Source: Pararoseburia sp963661325
GTDB taxonomy: Bacteria; Bacillota; Clostridia; Lachnospirales; Lachnospiraceae
NCBI GenBank assembly: GCA_963661325.1
Contig: CAVLBP010000011.1
Span: forward strand, 1 to 31,033
Reading direction: 5' to 3'
Length of the DNA stretch: 31,033 bases
Part shown: positions 21,890 to 30,650 of the stretch, piece after piece
Numbering within the stretch: the stretch's first letter is position 1
Layout of the letters: the number at the start of each line of letters is the position of its first letter
Position numbers and translations under genes: made by a program
Notes under the pieces: model-generated
Told to the model about the DNA's origin: nothing
The model's input: the letters and a program-made list of their open reading frames with translations, nothing else
Databases searched by the model: none

Positions 21890-23488
21890 ATGAAAAATAG
21901 AATGAGAATGTTAGTTGCAGCACTCGGGATCGTATGCGGTGTAGGTCTTGCTTTCCCGGCACAGCAGGTTGCAGCAGAAGAAAATACCGATGATACGACA
22001 CAGGATGGCACCGTCATCCCGGATCATATTTCCATTGGTGGGACAGATGTATCCGGTATGAGCCTGGATGAGGCAAATGCCGTGGTACAGCAGTATGTCG
22101 ACCAGTATCAGGACGTGACTTTTACACTGACCGCAGATGATAAGAGCATCGAGGCAGATGGTGATGACATCGGTCTTTGCGCCAAGAATGCAGACGTGAC
22201 AGAGCGTGCACTCAACTATGGCAAGGAAGGCAATCTGATCGAACGCTACAAGGCAAATGCTGATATGCAGGTGGGCAAGGAAAAAGATTTTGCCATTTCC
22301 CTGACTTCTGATACGGCGACAGTCGAGGCTTTCTTAAATGAAAACAAGTCAGACCTTGTTACGGAGGCTGTGGACAATACGGTAAAACGTGTAGATGGCA
22401 AGTTTGAGTATGTAGAAGGATCTGAGGGAGTGGCTCTTATGACCGGAAAATCCGCGGTAAAGATCGCTGATTTCATTTCTACGGATTGGGACGGCAAAGA
22501 TGCCTCCATCGAACTTTTGACGGAAAAGGATGAGCCGAGAGGCACAAAGGAAGAACTGGAAAGTATTCAAGATGTGCTGGGATCTTATCATACAGACTTT
22601 GGTACAGTGGTAAACGGACGTACCAATAATATCAAGGTGGGCGCGAGCAAGTTGGACGGTCTGGTGGTCTATCCGGGAGAGACGGTTTCCGTGGCGGATG
22701 CAATTGGACCGACAACCGCGGAAAACGGCTTCTATCTGGCAGGATCCTATGAGAACGGAACTACGGTCGAGACCTATGGCGGTGGTATCTGTCAGGTGTC
22801 GACAACCCTTTACAATGCAGTCATCCGTGCAGAACTCGAAATCGTGACCAGAGCCGCACACTCCATGATCGTTTCCTATGTGGAACCATCCATGGATGCA
22901 GCCATCGCAGATGGTATCAAGGATCTGCAATTCAAGAATAATCAGGAAACTCCGATCTATATCGAGGGCTATACCAGTGGCGGTATTATTTACTTCAATG
23001 TCTATGGTAAAGAAACCAGGCCTTCCAATCGCCGTGTAGACTTTGTCAGTGAAGTGACAAGCCAGACGGAGCCGGAAAAGGAATATGTTGCCGTTGGCGA
23101 TCAGCCGGTAGGCTATATCGAGACAACGACCAAGCCACACATTGGCTATACGGCAAGACTTTGGAAGATCGTCTATGAAAATGATGTGGAAGTCAGCCGT
23201 AAGGTATTTAACAACAGTAAATACAATCCTTCCAAGGAAGTGATCTCGGTAGGCGTTGGTGGTGCTACGCCGGAAGCGGCGGCAGCCATCAATGCGGCGA
23301 TTGCAACCAAGGATGATGCAACGATCCGTTCTACGATCGCAAGTTATACACCGGAAGCCCAGGCGGCAGCAGCCCAGGCAGCGGCAGATGCAGCGGCGGC
23401 ACAGGCAGCAGCAGATGCGGCAGCACAGGCAGCCCAGCAGCAGGCACAGACGACAACACCGGATGCGACCGGCACAACGGCACAGTAG
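21890..23488 (+). CDS. secreted VanW-family protein with Ala/Gln-rich tail
   Basis: The protein has 532 residues. A signal peptide (residues 1-29, ending AFPAQQVAA) sends it out of the cytosol. Next comes a domain typical of VanW proteins that resembles the peptidoglycan-binding_4 module (about 45-215; IGGTDVSGMSLDEANAVV). The VanW domain is at about 240-375, with GGGICQVSTTLYNAVIRAEL near 296. A beta-rich G5-like region follows (about 385-455). The last 45 residues are mostly Ala and Gln with repeated AQAAADAA units, probably a flexible tail within the cell wall. VanW proteins occur in vancomycin-resistance clusters and widely in Firmicutes, but the activity is unknown; a wall role is inferred. 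It is a single gene with GAGG before the ATG. Confidence 0.85.
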   Translation: MKNRMRMLVAALGIVCGVGLAFPAQQVAAEENTDDTTQDGTVIPDHISIGGTDVSGMSLDEANAVVQQYVDQYQDVTFTLTADDKSIEADGDDIGLCAKNADVTERALNYGKEGNLIERYKANADMQVGKEKDFAISLTSDTATVEAFLNENKSDLVTEAVDNTVKRVDGKFEYVEGSEGVALMTGKSAVKIADFISTDWDGKDASIELLTEKDEPRGTKEELESIQDVLGSYHTDFGTVVNGRTNNIKVGASKLDGLVVYPGETVSVADAIGPTTAENGFYLAGSYENGTTVETYGGGICQVSTTLYNAVIRAELEIVTRAAHSMIVSYVEPSMDAAIADGIKDLQFKNNQETPIYIEGYTSGGIIYFNVYGKETRPSNRRVDFVSEVTSQTEPEKEYVAVGDQPVGYIETTTKPHIGYTARLWKIVYENDVEVSRKVFNNSKYNPSKEVISVGVGGATPEAAAAINAAIATKDDATIRSTIASYTPEAQAAAAQAAADAAAAQAAADAAAQAAQQQAQTTTPDATGTTAQ

Positions 23489-23525
23489 GACTACCGGCAA
23501 TTACATAAAAAGAGATAGCATAGAA

Positions 23526-23551
23526 AAGGCTGCTTGGGTTCAAGCAGCCTT
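23526..23551 (+). terminator. hairpin after the VanW-family gene
   Basis: AAGGCTGCTTG (23526-23536) and CAAGCAGCCTT (23541-23551) form a perfect 11-bp stem with a four-base loop. Few T residues follow, so it may be a weak terminator or a processing site ahead of the eight-gene run. Confidence 0.6.
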
Positions 23552-23591
23552 ATGGTACATATATAGTAGATAGGACAAAGAGGACAGACAG

Positions 23592-24575
23592 ATGAAGATT
23601 GGCAAAGTCCCGGAGAACGTGTTAAAACGATCCGTTATGAAACAACTGCATTACAAGCGTGACGAAGTCATTTTGGGACCGGGGATCGGTGAGGACTGCG
23701 CCGCACTGGCACTCGCAGAGGATGAGATCCTTGTCATGTCGACGGATCCGATCACCGGTACAGCCAAGGATATCGGCAAACTTGCCATCCAGATCACGGC
23801 AAATGATCTGGCGAGTGCGGGAGCCGAACCGATCGGAGTCATGCTGACTATTTTACTGCCGGATGGGACGAGGGAGATCGCCCTCAAGCGCATCATGGAA
23901 CAGATGGAGCGGGCATGCAGGGAAGCCAAAATGCAGATTTTGGGCGGACATACGGAAGTTACCGCAGTGGTCAATCAACCGGTGGTCAACGTCGCGGGCG
24001 TCGCTAAGGCGAAAAAGGGCAGTCTGGTCTCTACCGCAGGAGCCAGGGCGGGCATGGATATTGTCGTCAGCAAATGGGTAGGCATTGAGGGAACGACGAT
24101 TATTGCCAAGGAAAAGGAAGCCGAGTTAAAAGAACATTTTCCGGCAGATTTTGTGGATACTGCCATAGGTTTTGACCGCTACTTATCAGTCGTACCGGAG
24201 GCCGCAGTCGCCGCCCAGTCCGGCGTCGCGGCAATGCATGACGTTACAGAGGGGGGACTTTTCGGTGCTCTCTGGGAGATGGCAGAAGCATCCGGCGTTG
24301 GACTGGAAATCGATCTAAAGAAGATACCGATTCGTCAGGAAACGGTCGAGATCTGTGAATACTTTGATGTCAATCCTTATGGCTTGATATCAAGCGGCAT
24401 GATGCTGATGGCATCGGCAGACGGCAATGCTTTGGTATTGGCATTACAGGAGGCGGGGATCCCGGCGACTGTGATCGGCAAGGCAACAGGCGGCAATGAC
24501 CGCGTGATCATACGGGACGAGGAACGCAGATTTTTGGAACCGCCAAAGACGGACGAATTATATAAGGTCTTATAG
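23592..24575 (+). CDS. AIR synthase-related (PurM/HypE/ThiL-like) protein
   Basis: The 327-residue protein has the two-domain fold of the AIR synthase superfamily, ATP-dependent enzymes that activate amide or carbonyl oxygens. The N-terminal half has GPGIGEDCAAL and the STDPITG segment that binds ATP and metal; the C-terminal half has AMHDVTEGGLFGALWEMAEA and GLISSGMMLMA. It is closest in style to HypE, but lacks the conserved C-terminal cysteine tail that HypE uses to carry cyanide, and no hydrogenase genes are nearby. The substrate is unknown. It opens a tight run of eight genes. Confidence 0.78.
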   Translation: MKIGKVPENVLKRSVMKQLHYKRDEVILGPGIGEDCAALALAEDEILVMSTDPITGTAKDIGKLAIQITANDLASAGAEPIGVMLTILLPDGTREIALKRIMEQMERACREAKMQILGGHTEVTAVVNQPVVNVAGVAKAKKGSLVSTAGARAGMDIVVSKWVGIEGTTIIAKEKEAELKEHFPADFVDTAIGFDRYLSVVPEAAVAAQSGVAAMHDVTEGGLFGALWEMAEASGVGLEIDLKKIPIRQETVEICEYFDVNPYGLISSGMMLMASADGNALVLALQEAGIPATVIGKATGGNDRVIIRDEERRFLEPPKTDELYKVL

Positions 24576-24602
24576 CAAGACAGGAGAATGAGGAGAGATA
24601 GT

Positions 24603-25085
24603 ATGAGAGAGAAGATTTTAAGTTATATCGAAACCAATAGCAGAATAGATATGCATGATCTGGCGATCATGATGGGAACGGACGAAGCAACGATCATGAA
24701 TGAGTTGGAGGAGATGGAGCAGGCACATATCATTTGCGGTTACCATACCCTGATCAACTGGGAAAAGGCGGGAATCGAAAAGGTGACAGCCATGATCGAA
24801 GTGCGTGTGACACCACAGCGCGGCATGGGATTTGACAAGGTGGCAGAGCGTATCTACAACTACCCGGAAGTTAACTCCGTTTATCTGATCTCCGGTGGTT
24901 TTGATTTTATGGTCACATTGGAAGGAAAGACCCTGCGTGAGGTTTCCGAATTTGTATCCGACAAGTTGTCCCCACTGGATTCTGTTCTCAGTACCAAGAC
25001 CAACTTTATTTTGAAAAAATATAAGGATCACGGCACGATCATGGCAGAACAGCGCAAGGATGAGAGAGAGTTGGTGAGCCTATGA
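24603..25085 (+). CDS. Lrp/AsnC-family transcriptional regulator
   Basis: The 160-residue protein has an N-terminal helix-turn-helix (residues about 14-45; DMHDLAIMMGTDEATIMNEL) and a C-terminal RAM ligand-binding domain (about 65-140; VNSVYLISGGFDFMVTLEG). Such proteins sense amino acids and form octamers. I prefer the ATG at 24603, since GAGGAGA lies eight bases upstream, over one at 24588 that touches its binding site. The stop overlaps the aminotransferase start (ATGA), a common pairing in which the regulator controls its neighbour. Confidence 0.86.
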   Translation: MREKILSYIETNSRIDMHDLAIMMGTDEATIMNELEEMEQAHIICGYHTLINWEKAGIEKVTAMIEVRVTPQRGMGFDKVAERIYNYPEVNSVYLISGGFDFMVTLEGKTLREVSEFVSDKLSPLDSVLSTKTNFILKKYKDHGTIMAEQRKDERELVSL

Positions 25086-26260
25086 GAAACCCACTGTCAA
25101 AGACCATCGTAGAAATTGAACCATCCGGTATCCGAAAGTTTTTTGACATCGTCAGTGAAATGCAGGATGCGATCTCACTGGGCGTTGGTGAGCCGGATTT
25201 TGATACACCATGGAGAGTCCGTGATGAGGCAATCTATTCTCTGGAACGCGGACGTACTTTTTATACTTCCAATGCAGGTCTTAAAGAATTAAAGGTAGAG
25301 ATCGCGAATTATCTGCACCGCAGATTTGATCTGGAATATGATTATCAGGATGAGATCCTGGTGACGGTAGGTGGCAGTGAGGCGATCGATATTGCCCTGC
25401 GTACCATGTTAGATCCCGGGGATGAGGTTCTGATCCCGCAGCCGAGTTATGTCTCTTATCTGCCATGTACGGTTTTGGCAGGAGGCGTTCCGGTGGTGAT
25501 CAACCTGAAAGAGGAAAATCAGTTCCGTCTGACGGCAGAAGAATTGGAAGCAGCAATCACGGATAAGACCAAGATCCTGATCATGCCGTTTCCGAACAAC
25601 CCGACCGGGGCTGTCATGGAAAAGAAAGATCTGGAAGCGATCGCAGAAGTGGTCAAGAAACATGATCTTTATGTCTTGAGTGATGAGATCTATGCCGAAC
25701 TTACCTATTTGGAAAAGCATGTGTCGATCGCATCTTTGCCGGGTATGAAGGAGAGGACTGTTCTCATCAATGGTTTTTCCAAGTCTCATGCCATGACCGG
25801 ATGGCGACTGGGTTATGCCTGTGCGCCAAAGATCATCATCAAGCAGATGTTAAAGATCCATCAGTATGCGATCATGTGTGCGCCGACAACCAGCCAGTAT
25901 GCGGCTGTCGAGGCATTGCGTCACTGTGACGAAGATGTGGCACATATGCGGGAAGAATACAACGGACGCAGACGTTATCTGATCCATCGTTTTGAGGAGA
26001 TGCATCTGCAATGTTTTGAGCCTTTTGGTGCTTTTTACATTTTCCCATCCATTCAGGAATTTGGTATGACATCGGAAGAATTTGCGACAGAATTTTTGAA
26101 CCGTAAAAAGGTGGCTGTTGTGCCGGGGACGGCATTCGGTGCCTGCGGAGAGGGATTCCTGCGTATTTCCTATGCCTACTCTTTGGATAATCTGAAAGTG
26201 GCATTGGATCGACTGGAAGAATTTGTGACAGAATTAAGAGAAGAAAGAAAAGGTGCGTAA
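25082..26260 (+). CDS. class I/II pyridoxal-phosphate aminotransferase
   Basis: The 392-residue enzyme belongs to the fold-type I, aspartate/aromatic aminotransferase group and moves amino groups between amino acids and 2-oxoacids in the cytosol. The pyridoxal phosphate lysine is K234 (GFSKSHAMTGWRLG). Other landmarks are GEPDFDTP near 36-43, the PNNPTG motif (171-176), D201 (SDEIY) and arginines near 242 and 360 for the substrate carboxylate. It overlaps the Lrp/AsnC gene by four bases and trmL follows with no gap. The amino acid used cannot be read from sequence; Lrp control fits a broad amino-acid role. Confidence 0.9.
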   Translation: MRNPLSKTIVEIEPSGIRKFFDIVSEMQDAISLGVGEPDFDTPWRVRDEAIYSLERGRTFYTSNAGLKELKVEIANYLHRRFDLEYDYQDEILVTVGGSEAIDIALRTMLDPGDEVLIPQPSYVSYLPCTVLAGGVPVVINLKEENQFRLTAEELEAAITDKTKILIMPFPNNPTGAVMEKKDLEAIAEVVKKHDLYVLSDEIYAELTYLEKHVSIASLPGMKERTVLINGFSKSHAMTGWRLGYACAPKIIIKQMLKIHQYAIMCAPTTSQYAAVEALRHCDEDVAHMREEYNGRRRYLIHRFEEMHLQCFEPFGAFYIFPSIQEFGMTSEEFATEFLNRKKVAVVPGTAFGACGEGFLRISYAYSLDNLKVALDRLEEFVTELREERKGA

Positions 26261-26758
26261 ATGGCAGCGCTGAATATTATTTTACATGAACCGGAAATCC
26301 CGGGAAATACAGGGAATATCGGTCGAACCTGTGTGGCTACAGGGACAAAACTGCATCTGATCGAGCCACTGGGCTTTCAACTGAATGACAAGACCGTCAA
26401 ACGTGCGGGCATGGACTATTGGGATCAGTTGGACGTGACACGTTATGATGATTGGAATGACTTTTTGGAGCGCAATCCGGGAGCAAAGATCTACTTTGCA
26501 ACGACCAAGGGAAAGCATGTCTATTCAGACGTGTCCTTTGAGCCGGACTGTTTTATCATGTTTGGCAAGGAGAGTGCGGGGATCCCGGAGGAGATTTTAG
26601 TCGAGCATCCGGATCAATGCATCCGTATACCGATGATCGGAGAGACCAGATCGCTCAATCTGTCGAATTCTGTGGCAATCGTCTTGTATGAGGCATTGCG
26701 TCAGAACCATTTTGACCACATGAGACTAGAGGGTGAGTTGCATCACCTGCACTGGTAA
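26261..26758 (+). CDS. trmL: tRNA (cytidine/uridine-34 2'-O)-methyltransferase TrmL
   Basis: This 165-residue enzyme is a minimal SPOUT methyltransferase that methylates the wobble ribose of certain leucine tRNAs with S-adenosylmethionine. Typical sequence includes NIILHEPEIPGNTGNIGRTC at the N-terminus, the FGKESAGIPEEIL segment, and the knotted cofactor site IPMIGETRSLNLSNSVAIVLYE at about 125-146. The length is standard. It follows the aminotransferase stop directly, with AAAGGTG as the binding site, and leads into the ECF transporter genes. Confidence 0.93.
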   Translation: MAALNIILHEPEIPGNTGNIGRTCVATGTKLHLIEPLGFQLNDKTVKRAGMDYWDQLDVTRYDDWNDFLERNPGAKIYFATTKGKHVYSDVSFEPDCFIMFGKESAGIPEEILVEHPDQCIRIPMIGETRSLNLSNSVAIVLYEALRQNHFDHMRLEGELHHLHW

Positions 26759-26770
26759 AAAGGAAGAAAT

Positions 26771-27634
26771 ATGGGAATCATTGAAGCAAAAGATTTAGTA
26801 CATGAATATATCATCCGTGATGAAGAAGGCAATGTGGAAAGCATCCGCACCGCCCTCGATCACATGGATCTGTCTGTGGAACCGGGACAGTTTATCGCGG
26901 TACTGGGTCACAACGGATCGGGTAAGTCTACCTTTGCCAAGCATCTAAACGCTCTTTTGACACCGAGCGAGGGGACGCTGATCGTAGATGGCATGGATGT
27001 ATCGGACGAGAACCTGACTTATGACATCCGGCAGGAAGCCGGTATGGTTTTTCAGAACCCGGACAATCAGATCATTGCCAGTGTAGTACAGGAAGATGTC
27101 GGTTTTGGACCGGAAAATATTGGCCTGCCGACAGAGGAGATCTGGGAACGGGTGGAAAAGAGCCTGAAGGCTGTCGGTATGTGGCAGTATCGGGAGCATT
27201 CACCCAATAAATTATCCGGAGGACAAAAGCAGCGTGTGGCGATCGCCGGCGTTATGGCGATGGAGCCAAAGTGTATCATTTTGGACGAGCCTACCGCTAT
27301 GCTGGATCCGAATGGACGCAAGGAAGTTCTGGAGGCTGTGCATGCGCTTAACCGCGAAAAGGGTGTGACTATTATTTTGATCACACATTATATGGAAGAA
27401 GTAGTAGATGCGGACTATGTCTATGTCATGGATCAGGGCAAGGTCGTTTTGGAGGGAAATCCGCGCGGTATTTTTTCACAGGTGGAGACGCTCAAGGAAC
27501 ACAGGCTGGATGTGCCGCAGATCACACTTTTAGCGCATGAGTTGCAAAAAGCGGGACTTGCCATACCGGATGGTATTTTGACAAGAGAAGAACTGATCGA
27601 AGCCCTGCAAAACGTGGCAGACAAGAGAAATTAA
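26771..27634 (+). CDS. ecfA1: energy-coupling factor transporter ATPase EcfA1
   Basis: The 287-residue ABC ATPase is one of the paired motors that drive vitamin and metal uptake. It has Walker A GHNGSGKST, a Q-loop in FQNPDNQII, the signature LSGGQKQR, Walker B IILDEPTAMLDP and the switch histidine in ITHYMEE. The C-terminal region is the extension usual for EcfA. The gene order ecfA1-ecfA2-ecfT-truA is standard in Firmicutes. Substrate-binding S subunits are encoded elsewhere, as expected for group II ECF systems. Confidence 0.93.
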   Translation: MGIIEAKDLVHEYIIRDEEGNVESIRTALDHMDLSVEPGQFIAVLGHNGSGKSTFAKHLNALLTPSEGTLIVDGMDVSDENLTYDIRQEAGMVFQNPDNQIIASVVQEDVGFGPENIGLPTEEIWERVEKSLKAVGMWQYREHSPNKLSGGQKQRVAIAGVMAMEPKCIILDEPTAMLDPNGRKEVLEAVHALNREKGVTIILITHYMEEVVDADYVYVMDQGKVVLEGNPRGIFSQVETLKEHRLDVPQITLLAHELQKAGLAIPDGILTREELIEALQNVADKRN

Positions 27635-27642
27635 GGTGAATT

Positions 27643-28488
27643 ATGTCATTTATATTAGATAATGTATCTTATCGTTATAGCGAAAAAACAGCATATGAGA
27701 TCACGGCACTGGATCATGTGAACTTGCAGATCGGCGATGGCGAATTTATCGGCGTGATTGGTCATACCGGTTCCGGAAAGTCTACCCTGATCCAGCATTT
27801 GAACGGGCTGCTCAAGGCAACGGAAGGCAAGATCTACTTTAACGGACAGGATATTTATGAGGAAGATTATGATCTGCGCGATCTGCGTATGCAGGTGGGC
27901 ATGGTCTTTCAGTATCCGGAGCATCAGCTTTTTGAAGAAACGGTCTTTAAGGATGTCTGCTTTGGACCAAAGAATCAGGGTTTGCCGGAAAAGGATATGA
28001 CGCTTCGTGCTTACGAAGCATTGCAAAATGTGGGCTTGCCAGAAAAATATTTTGATGTTTCTCCTTTTGAATTGTCAGGAGGACAAAAGCGTCGTGCAGC
28101 GATCGCCGGTGTCATTGCCATGAAACCACAGGTACTGATCTTAGATGAGCCGACGGCAGGTCTGGATCCGAAAGGGCGTGACGAGATCCTGGATATGATC
28201 GCAGACATGCATGCCAGATATGGCAATACGGTTATTTTGGTCTCTCATAGTATGGAAGATGTGGCAAAGTACGTAGACCGTATCATCGTCATGGATCATG
28301 GACATGTCAAGTTTGATGATGCGCCGCGTCAGGTCTTTCACCATTATAAGGAGTTGGAGGAGATCGGACTTGCGGCACCACAGGTGACATACCTCATGCA
28401 TGAGATGAAGGAAAAGGGTATGGATGTGTCAACAGAGGCGACGACCGTAGATGAAGCAAAAGAAGCGATATTACGTTGGATAGGATAG
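27643..28488 (+). CDS. ecfA2: energy-coupling factor transporter ATPase EcfA2
   Basis: This 281-residue ABC ATPase pairs with EcfA1. It has Walker A GHTGSGKST, a Q-loop in FQYPEHQLFEETV (the EHQLFEETV form is characteristic of EcfA2), the signature LSGGQKRR, Walker B VLILDEPTAGLDP and the switch histidine in VSHSMED. It starts eight bases after ecfA1 with AGGTGA as binding site. Confidence 0.93.
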   Translation: MSFILDNVSYRYSEKTAYEITALDHVNLQIGDGEFIGVIGHTGSGKSTLIQHLNGLLKATEGKIYFNGQDIYEEDYDLRDLRMQVGMVFQYPEHQLFEETVFKDVCFGPKNQGLPEKDMTLRAYEALQNVGLPEKYFDVSPFELSGGQKRRAAIAGVIAMKPQVLILDEPTAGLDPKGRDEILDMIADMHARYGNTVILVSHSMEDVAKYVDRIIVMDHGHVKFDDAPRQVFHHYKELEEIGLAAPQVTYLMHEMKEKGMDVSTEATTVDEAKEAILRWIG

Positions 28489-28497
28489 ATTAGATTT

Positions 28498-29298
28498 ATG
28501 TTAAGAGATATTACATTAGGACAATATTATCCGGCGGATTCCATCATTCATAAACTGGATCCCCGGACAAAGTTATTTGCAACACTTCTGTTTATCATCA
28601 GTGTCTTTTCTTTTGACGGCATTGTTGGATTTATCGTAATGACCGCCTTTTTATTTGGTGTGATCGCTCTGAGCAAGGTGCCTTTGTCCTTTATGCTGCG
28701 CGGACTCAAGGCTATTATGATCCTGCTTTTGATCGCGGGACTTTTTAACCTCTTTTTGACACCGGGGCAGGTGCTCTGGAGCATTTGGAAGATCCGTATC
28801 ACGCGGGAGGGACTGCGCAATGCGGTGCTGATGACCATTCGTATGGTATATCTGATCATGGGCTCGTCTGTGATGACGCTGACGACGACACCAAACCAGT
28901 TGACTGATGGCTTGGAAAAAGCATTAAAGCCTTTGCAAAAGATCAATGTACCGGTGCATGAGATCGCCATGATGATGTCAATCGCCCTTCGTTTTATCCC
29001 GATTTTGATCGAGGAGACAGACAAGATCATGAAAGCACAGATGGCGCGAGGTGCGGATTTTGAGACTGGCGGACTGATCAAAAAGGCAAAGAATATGGTA
29101 CCGCTATTAGTACCGCTTTTTGTATCGGCATTCCGCCGTGCCAATGACCTGGCTTTGGCGATGGAAGCAAGATGTTACGTCGGTGGCGAGGGCAGAACCA
29201 AGATGATGCCTTTGGTCTATCATAAGGTCGACCGTTTGGCTTATGTGGTTGTGATCGTCTACTTTGTCCTCTTGATGGTCATAAAGGTGGTGCTTTGA
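28498..29298 (+). CDS. ecfT: energy-coupling factor transporter membrane protein EcfT
   Basis: The 266-residue membrane scaffold links the ATPases to the substrate-binding subunit. Five or six hydrophobic segments surround two coupling helices. The first has the normal ARG motif (AQMARGADFETGG, about residues 180-192). The second reads AMEARCYVGGEGRTK, with Cys where the usual motif has Gly. The binding site before 28498 is weak, suggesting coupling to ecfA2. The stop shares one base with the truA start. Confidence 0.92.
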   Translation: MLRDITLGQYYPADSIIHKLDPRTKLFATLLFIISVFSFDGIVGFIVMTAFLFGVIALSKVPLSFMLRGLKAIMILLLIAGLFNLFLTPGQVLWSIWKIRITREGLRNAVLMTIRMVYLIMGSSVMTLTTTPNQLTDGLEKALKPLQKINVPVHEIAMMMSIALRFIPILIEETDKIMKAQMARGADFETGGLIKKAKNMVPLLVPLFVSAFRRANDLALAMEARCYVGGEGRTKMMPLVYHKVDRLAYVVVIVYFVLLMVIKVVL

Positions 29299-30032
29299 TG
29301 CGGGTAAAACTGGTCGTGGCATACGAGGGAACCAATTATTGCGGATGGCAGATCCAGCCCAATGGCATTACGATCGAAGAGGTCTTAAATAAGACACTGA
29401 CCTCTCTTTTAGGGGAAAAGATCACGGTGACAGGTGCCAGCAGGACGGATGCCGGTGTGCATTCGCTGGGCAATGTCGCGGTTTTTGAAACCCATACCAG
29501 AATGCCGGCGGAGAAGATCTCTTTTGCGCTCAATCAGCGTCTGCCGGAAGATATCGTGGTGCAGGAGTCTTGCCAGGTGGCGGAGGACTTTCACCCACGT
29601 TTTTCAAAGAGTATAAAGACATACGAATATCGTATCTTAAACTGTCGTTTCCGCCAGCCGCTGGAGAGAAGGACAAGTTATTTTTATCACTATCCGTTGG
29701 ATGTTCGTGCCATGCAAGAGGCGGCGTCTTATCTGGTGGGGGAGCATGATTTTACTTCCTTTGCGTCCGTGCATGCGCAGACCAATACTTATGTGCGCAC
29801 GATCTACGCACTGGACGTGGTGCGTGAGGGAGACATGATCCGTATCCGCGTGCAGGGGAACGGCTTCCTTTACAATATGGTGCGCATTATAGCCGGAACC
29901 CTGATCCAGGTGGGTGCAGGGATCAAAAAGCCGGAGGATATGGAAAGCATCCTTGCGGGAAAGGACAGAGAATTGGCAGGACCGACAGCACCGGCGCATG
30001 GACTTACCATGATCGGGCTGGAATATTTATAG
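29298..30032 (+). CDS. truA: tRNA pseudouridine(38-40) synthase TruA
   Basis: The 244-residue enzyme makes pseudouridine at positions 38-40 of the tRNA anticodon arm. The catalytic aspartate lies in ASRTDAGVHSLGNVAVF at about residues 48-64; FHPRFSKSIKTYEYRI and the C-terminal NGFLYNMVRIIAGTL are also family signatures. The ATG at 29298 is preferred to a TTG one codon upstream; AAAGGTGG in the end of ecfT is the binding site. The stop is eight bases before the rplM promoter. Confidence 0.94.
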   Translation: MRVKLVVAYEGTNYCGWQIQPNGITIEEVLNKTLTSLLGEKITVTGASRTDAGVHSLGNVAVFETHTRMPAEKISFALNQRLPEDIVVQESCQVAEDFHPRFSKSIKTYEYRILNCRFRQPLERRTSYFYHYPLDVRAMQEAASYLVGEHDFTSFASVHAQTNTYVRTIYALDVVREGDMIRIRVQGNGFLYNMVRIIAGTLIQVGAGIKKPEDMESILAGKDRELAGPTAPAHGLTMIGLEYL

Positions 30033-30039
30033 AAAAGAA

Positions 30040-30068
30040 TTGACAAAAGACCGTCTGCGTAATATAAT
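30040..30068 (+). promoter_or_regulatory. perfect consensus promoter of rplM-rpsI
   Basis: TTGACA (30040-30045), 17 bases and TATAAT (30063-30068) match the vegetative consensus at every position, as expected for highly expressed ribosomal protein genes. It gives a leader of about 125 bases. Confidence 0.9.
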
Positions 30069-30074
30069 GTAACG

Positions 30075-30199
30075 GCTGATGTAGTTTAGAAGCACAGTTT
30101 CATTAGCCCCGAAACGTGTTTTGACTATAGACATGTCAGTGATCGTATTTCGGACATTGTACGAGACTGACGCTTTATGTTATTTAAGGAGGAAACCAA
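30075..30199 (+). promoter_or_regulatory. structured leader of rplM, probable L13 autoregulatory leader
   Basis: Two hairpins are visible. CAC-A-GTTTC (30093-30101) pairs with GAAACGTG (30111-30118). Then GTCAGT-gat-CGTA (30135-30147) pairs with TACG-ag-ACTGAC (30160-30171) around a 12-base loop with a small internal loop. L13 leaders that let the protein repress its own operon are known in Firmicutes. The match is by position and structure, not by a remembered consensus. Confidence 0.55.
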
Positions 30200-30628
30200 A
30201 TGAAGACTTATATGCCAAACCCAAGTCAGGTTGAGAGAAAATGGTATGTAGTAGATGCAGAAGGACAGACATTAGGTCGTCTTGCTTCTGAAGTTGCTAA
30301 GGTATTAAGAGGAAAGAACAAAGCGATTTACACACCTCATGCTGATTGCGGAGATTATGTGATCGTTGTTAATGCAGAGAAGATCAAGGTTACTGGTAAG
30401 AAGTTAGACCAGAAGATCTATTATCATCATTCAGACTATGTTGGTGGAATGAAAGAGACAACTTTAAAGGAGATGTTAGCTAAGCATCCTGACAGAGTTA
30501 TCGAACATGCAGTTAAGGGAATGCTTCCAAAGGGACCTTTAGGAAGAGAGATGTACACAAAGTTATTTGTATACGCTGGCCCAGATCACAAGCATGCAGC
30601 TCAGAAACCAGAAGAGTTGACATTTTAA
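30200..30628 (+). CDS. rplM: 50S ribosomal protein L13
   Basis: This 142-residue protein of the large ribosomal subunit has the usual landmarks: an early W-x-V-D-A (WYVVDAEGQTLGRLASEVAK), GKNKAIYTPHADCGDYVIVV, and MLPKGPLGREMYTKLFVYAG near 108-127. The length is standard. AAGGAGG precedes the ATG at good spacing. Codons differ from neighbouring genes (more TTA, AGA and GTT/GCT), typical of highly expressed ribosomal genes in this group. It is the first gene of the rplM-rpsI unit. Confidence 0.97.
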   Translation: MKTYMPNPSQVERKWYVVDAEGQTLGRLASEVAKVLRGKNKAIYTPHADCGDYVIVVNAEKIKVTGKKLDQKIYYHHSDYVGGMKETTLKEMLAKHPDRVIEHAVKGMLPKGPLGREMYTKLFVYAGPDHKHAAQKPEELTF

Positions 30629-30650
30629 TTCGGTAAGGAGGTAAATCACA

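Noticed and set aside
22349..23500. 383-residue open frame antisense to the VanW-family gene
   Set aside because: It is very rich in Cys and Arg, has no binding site or known domain, and is explained by the codon pattern of the real gene on the other strand.
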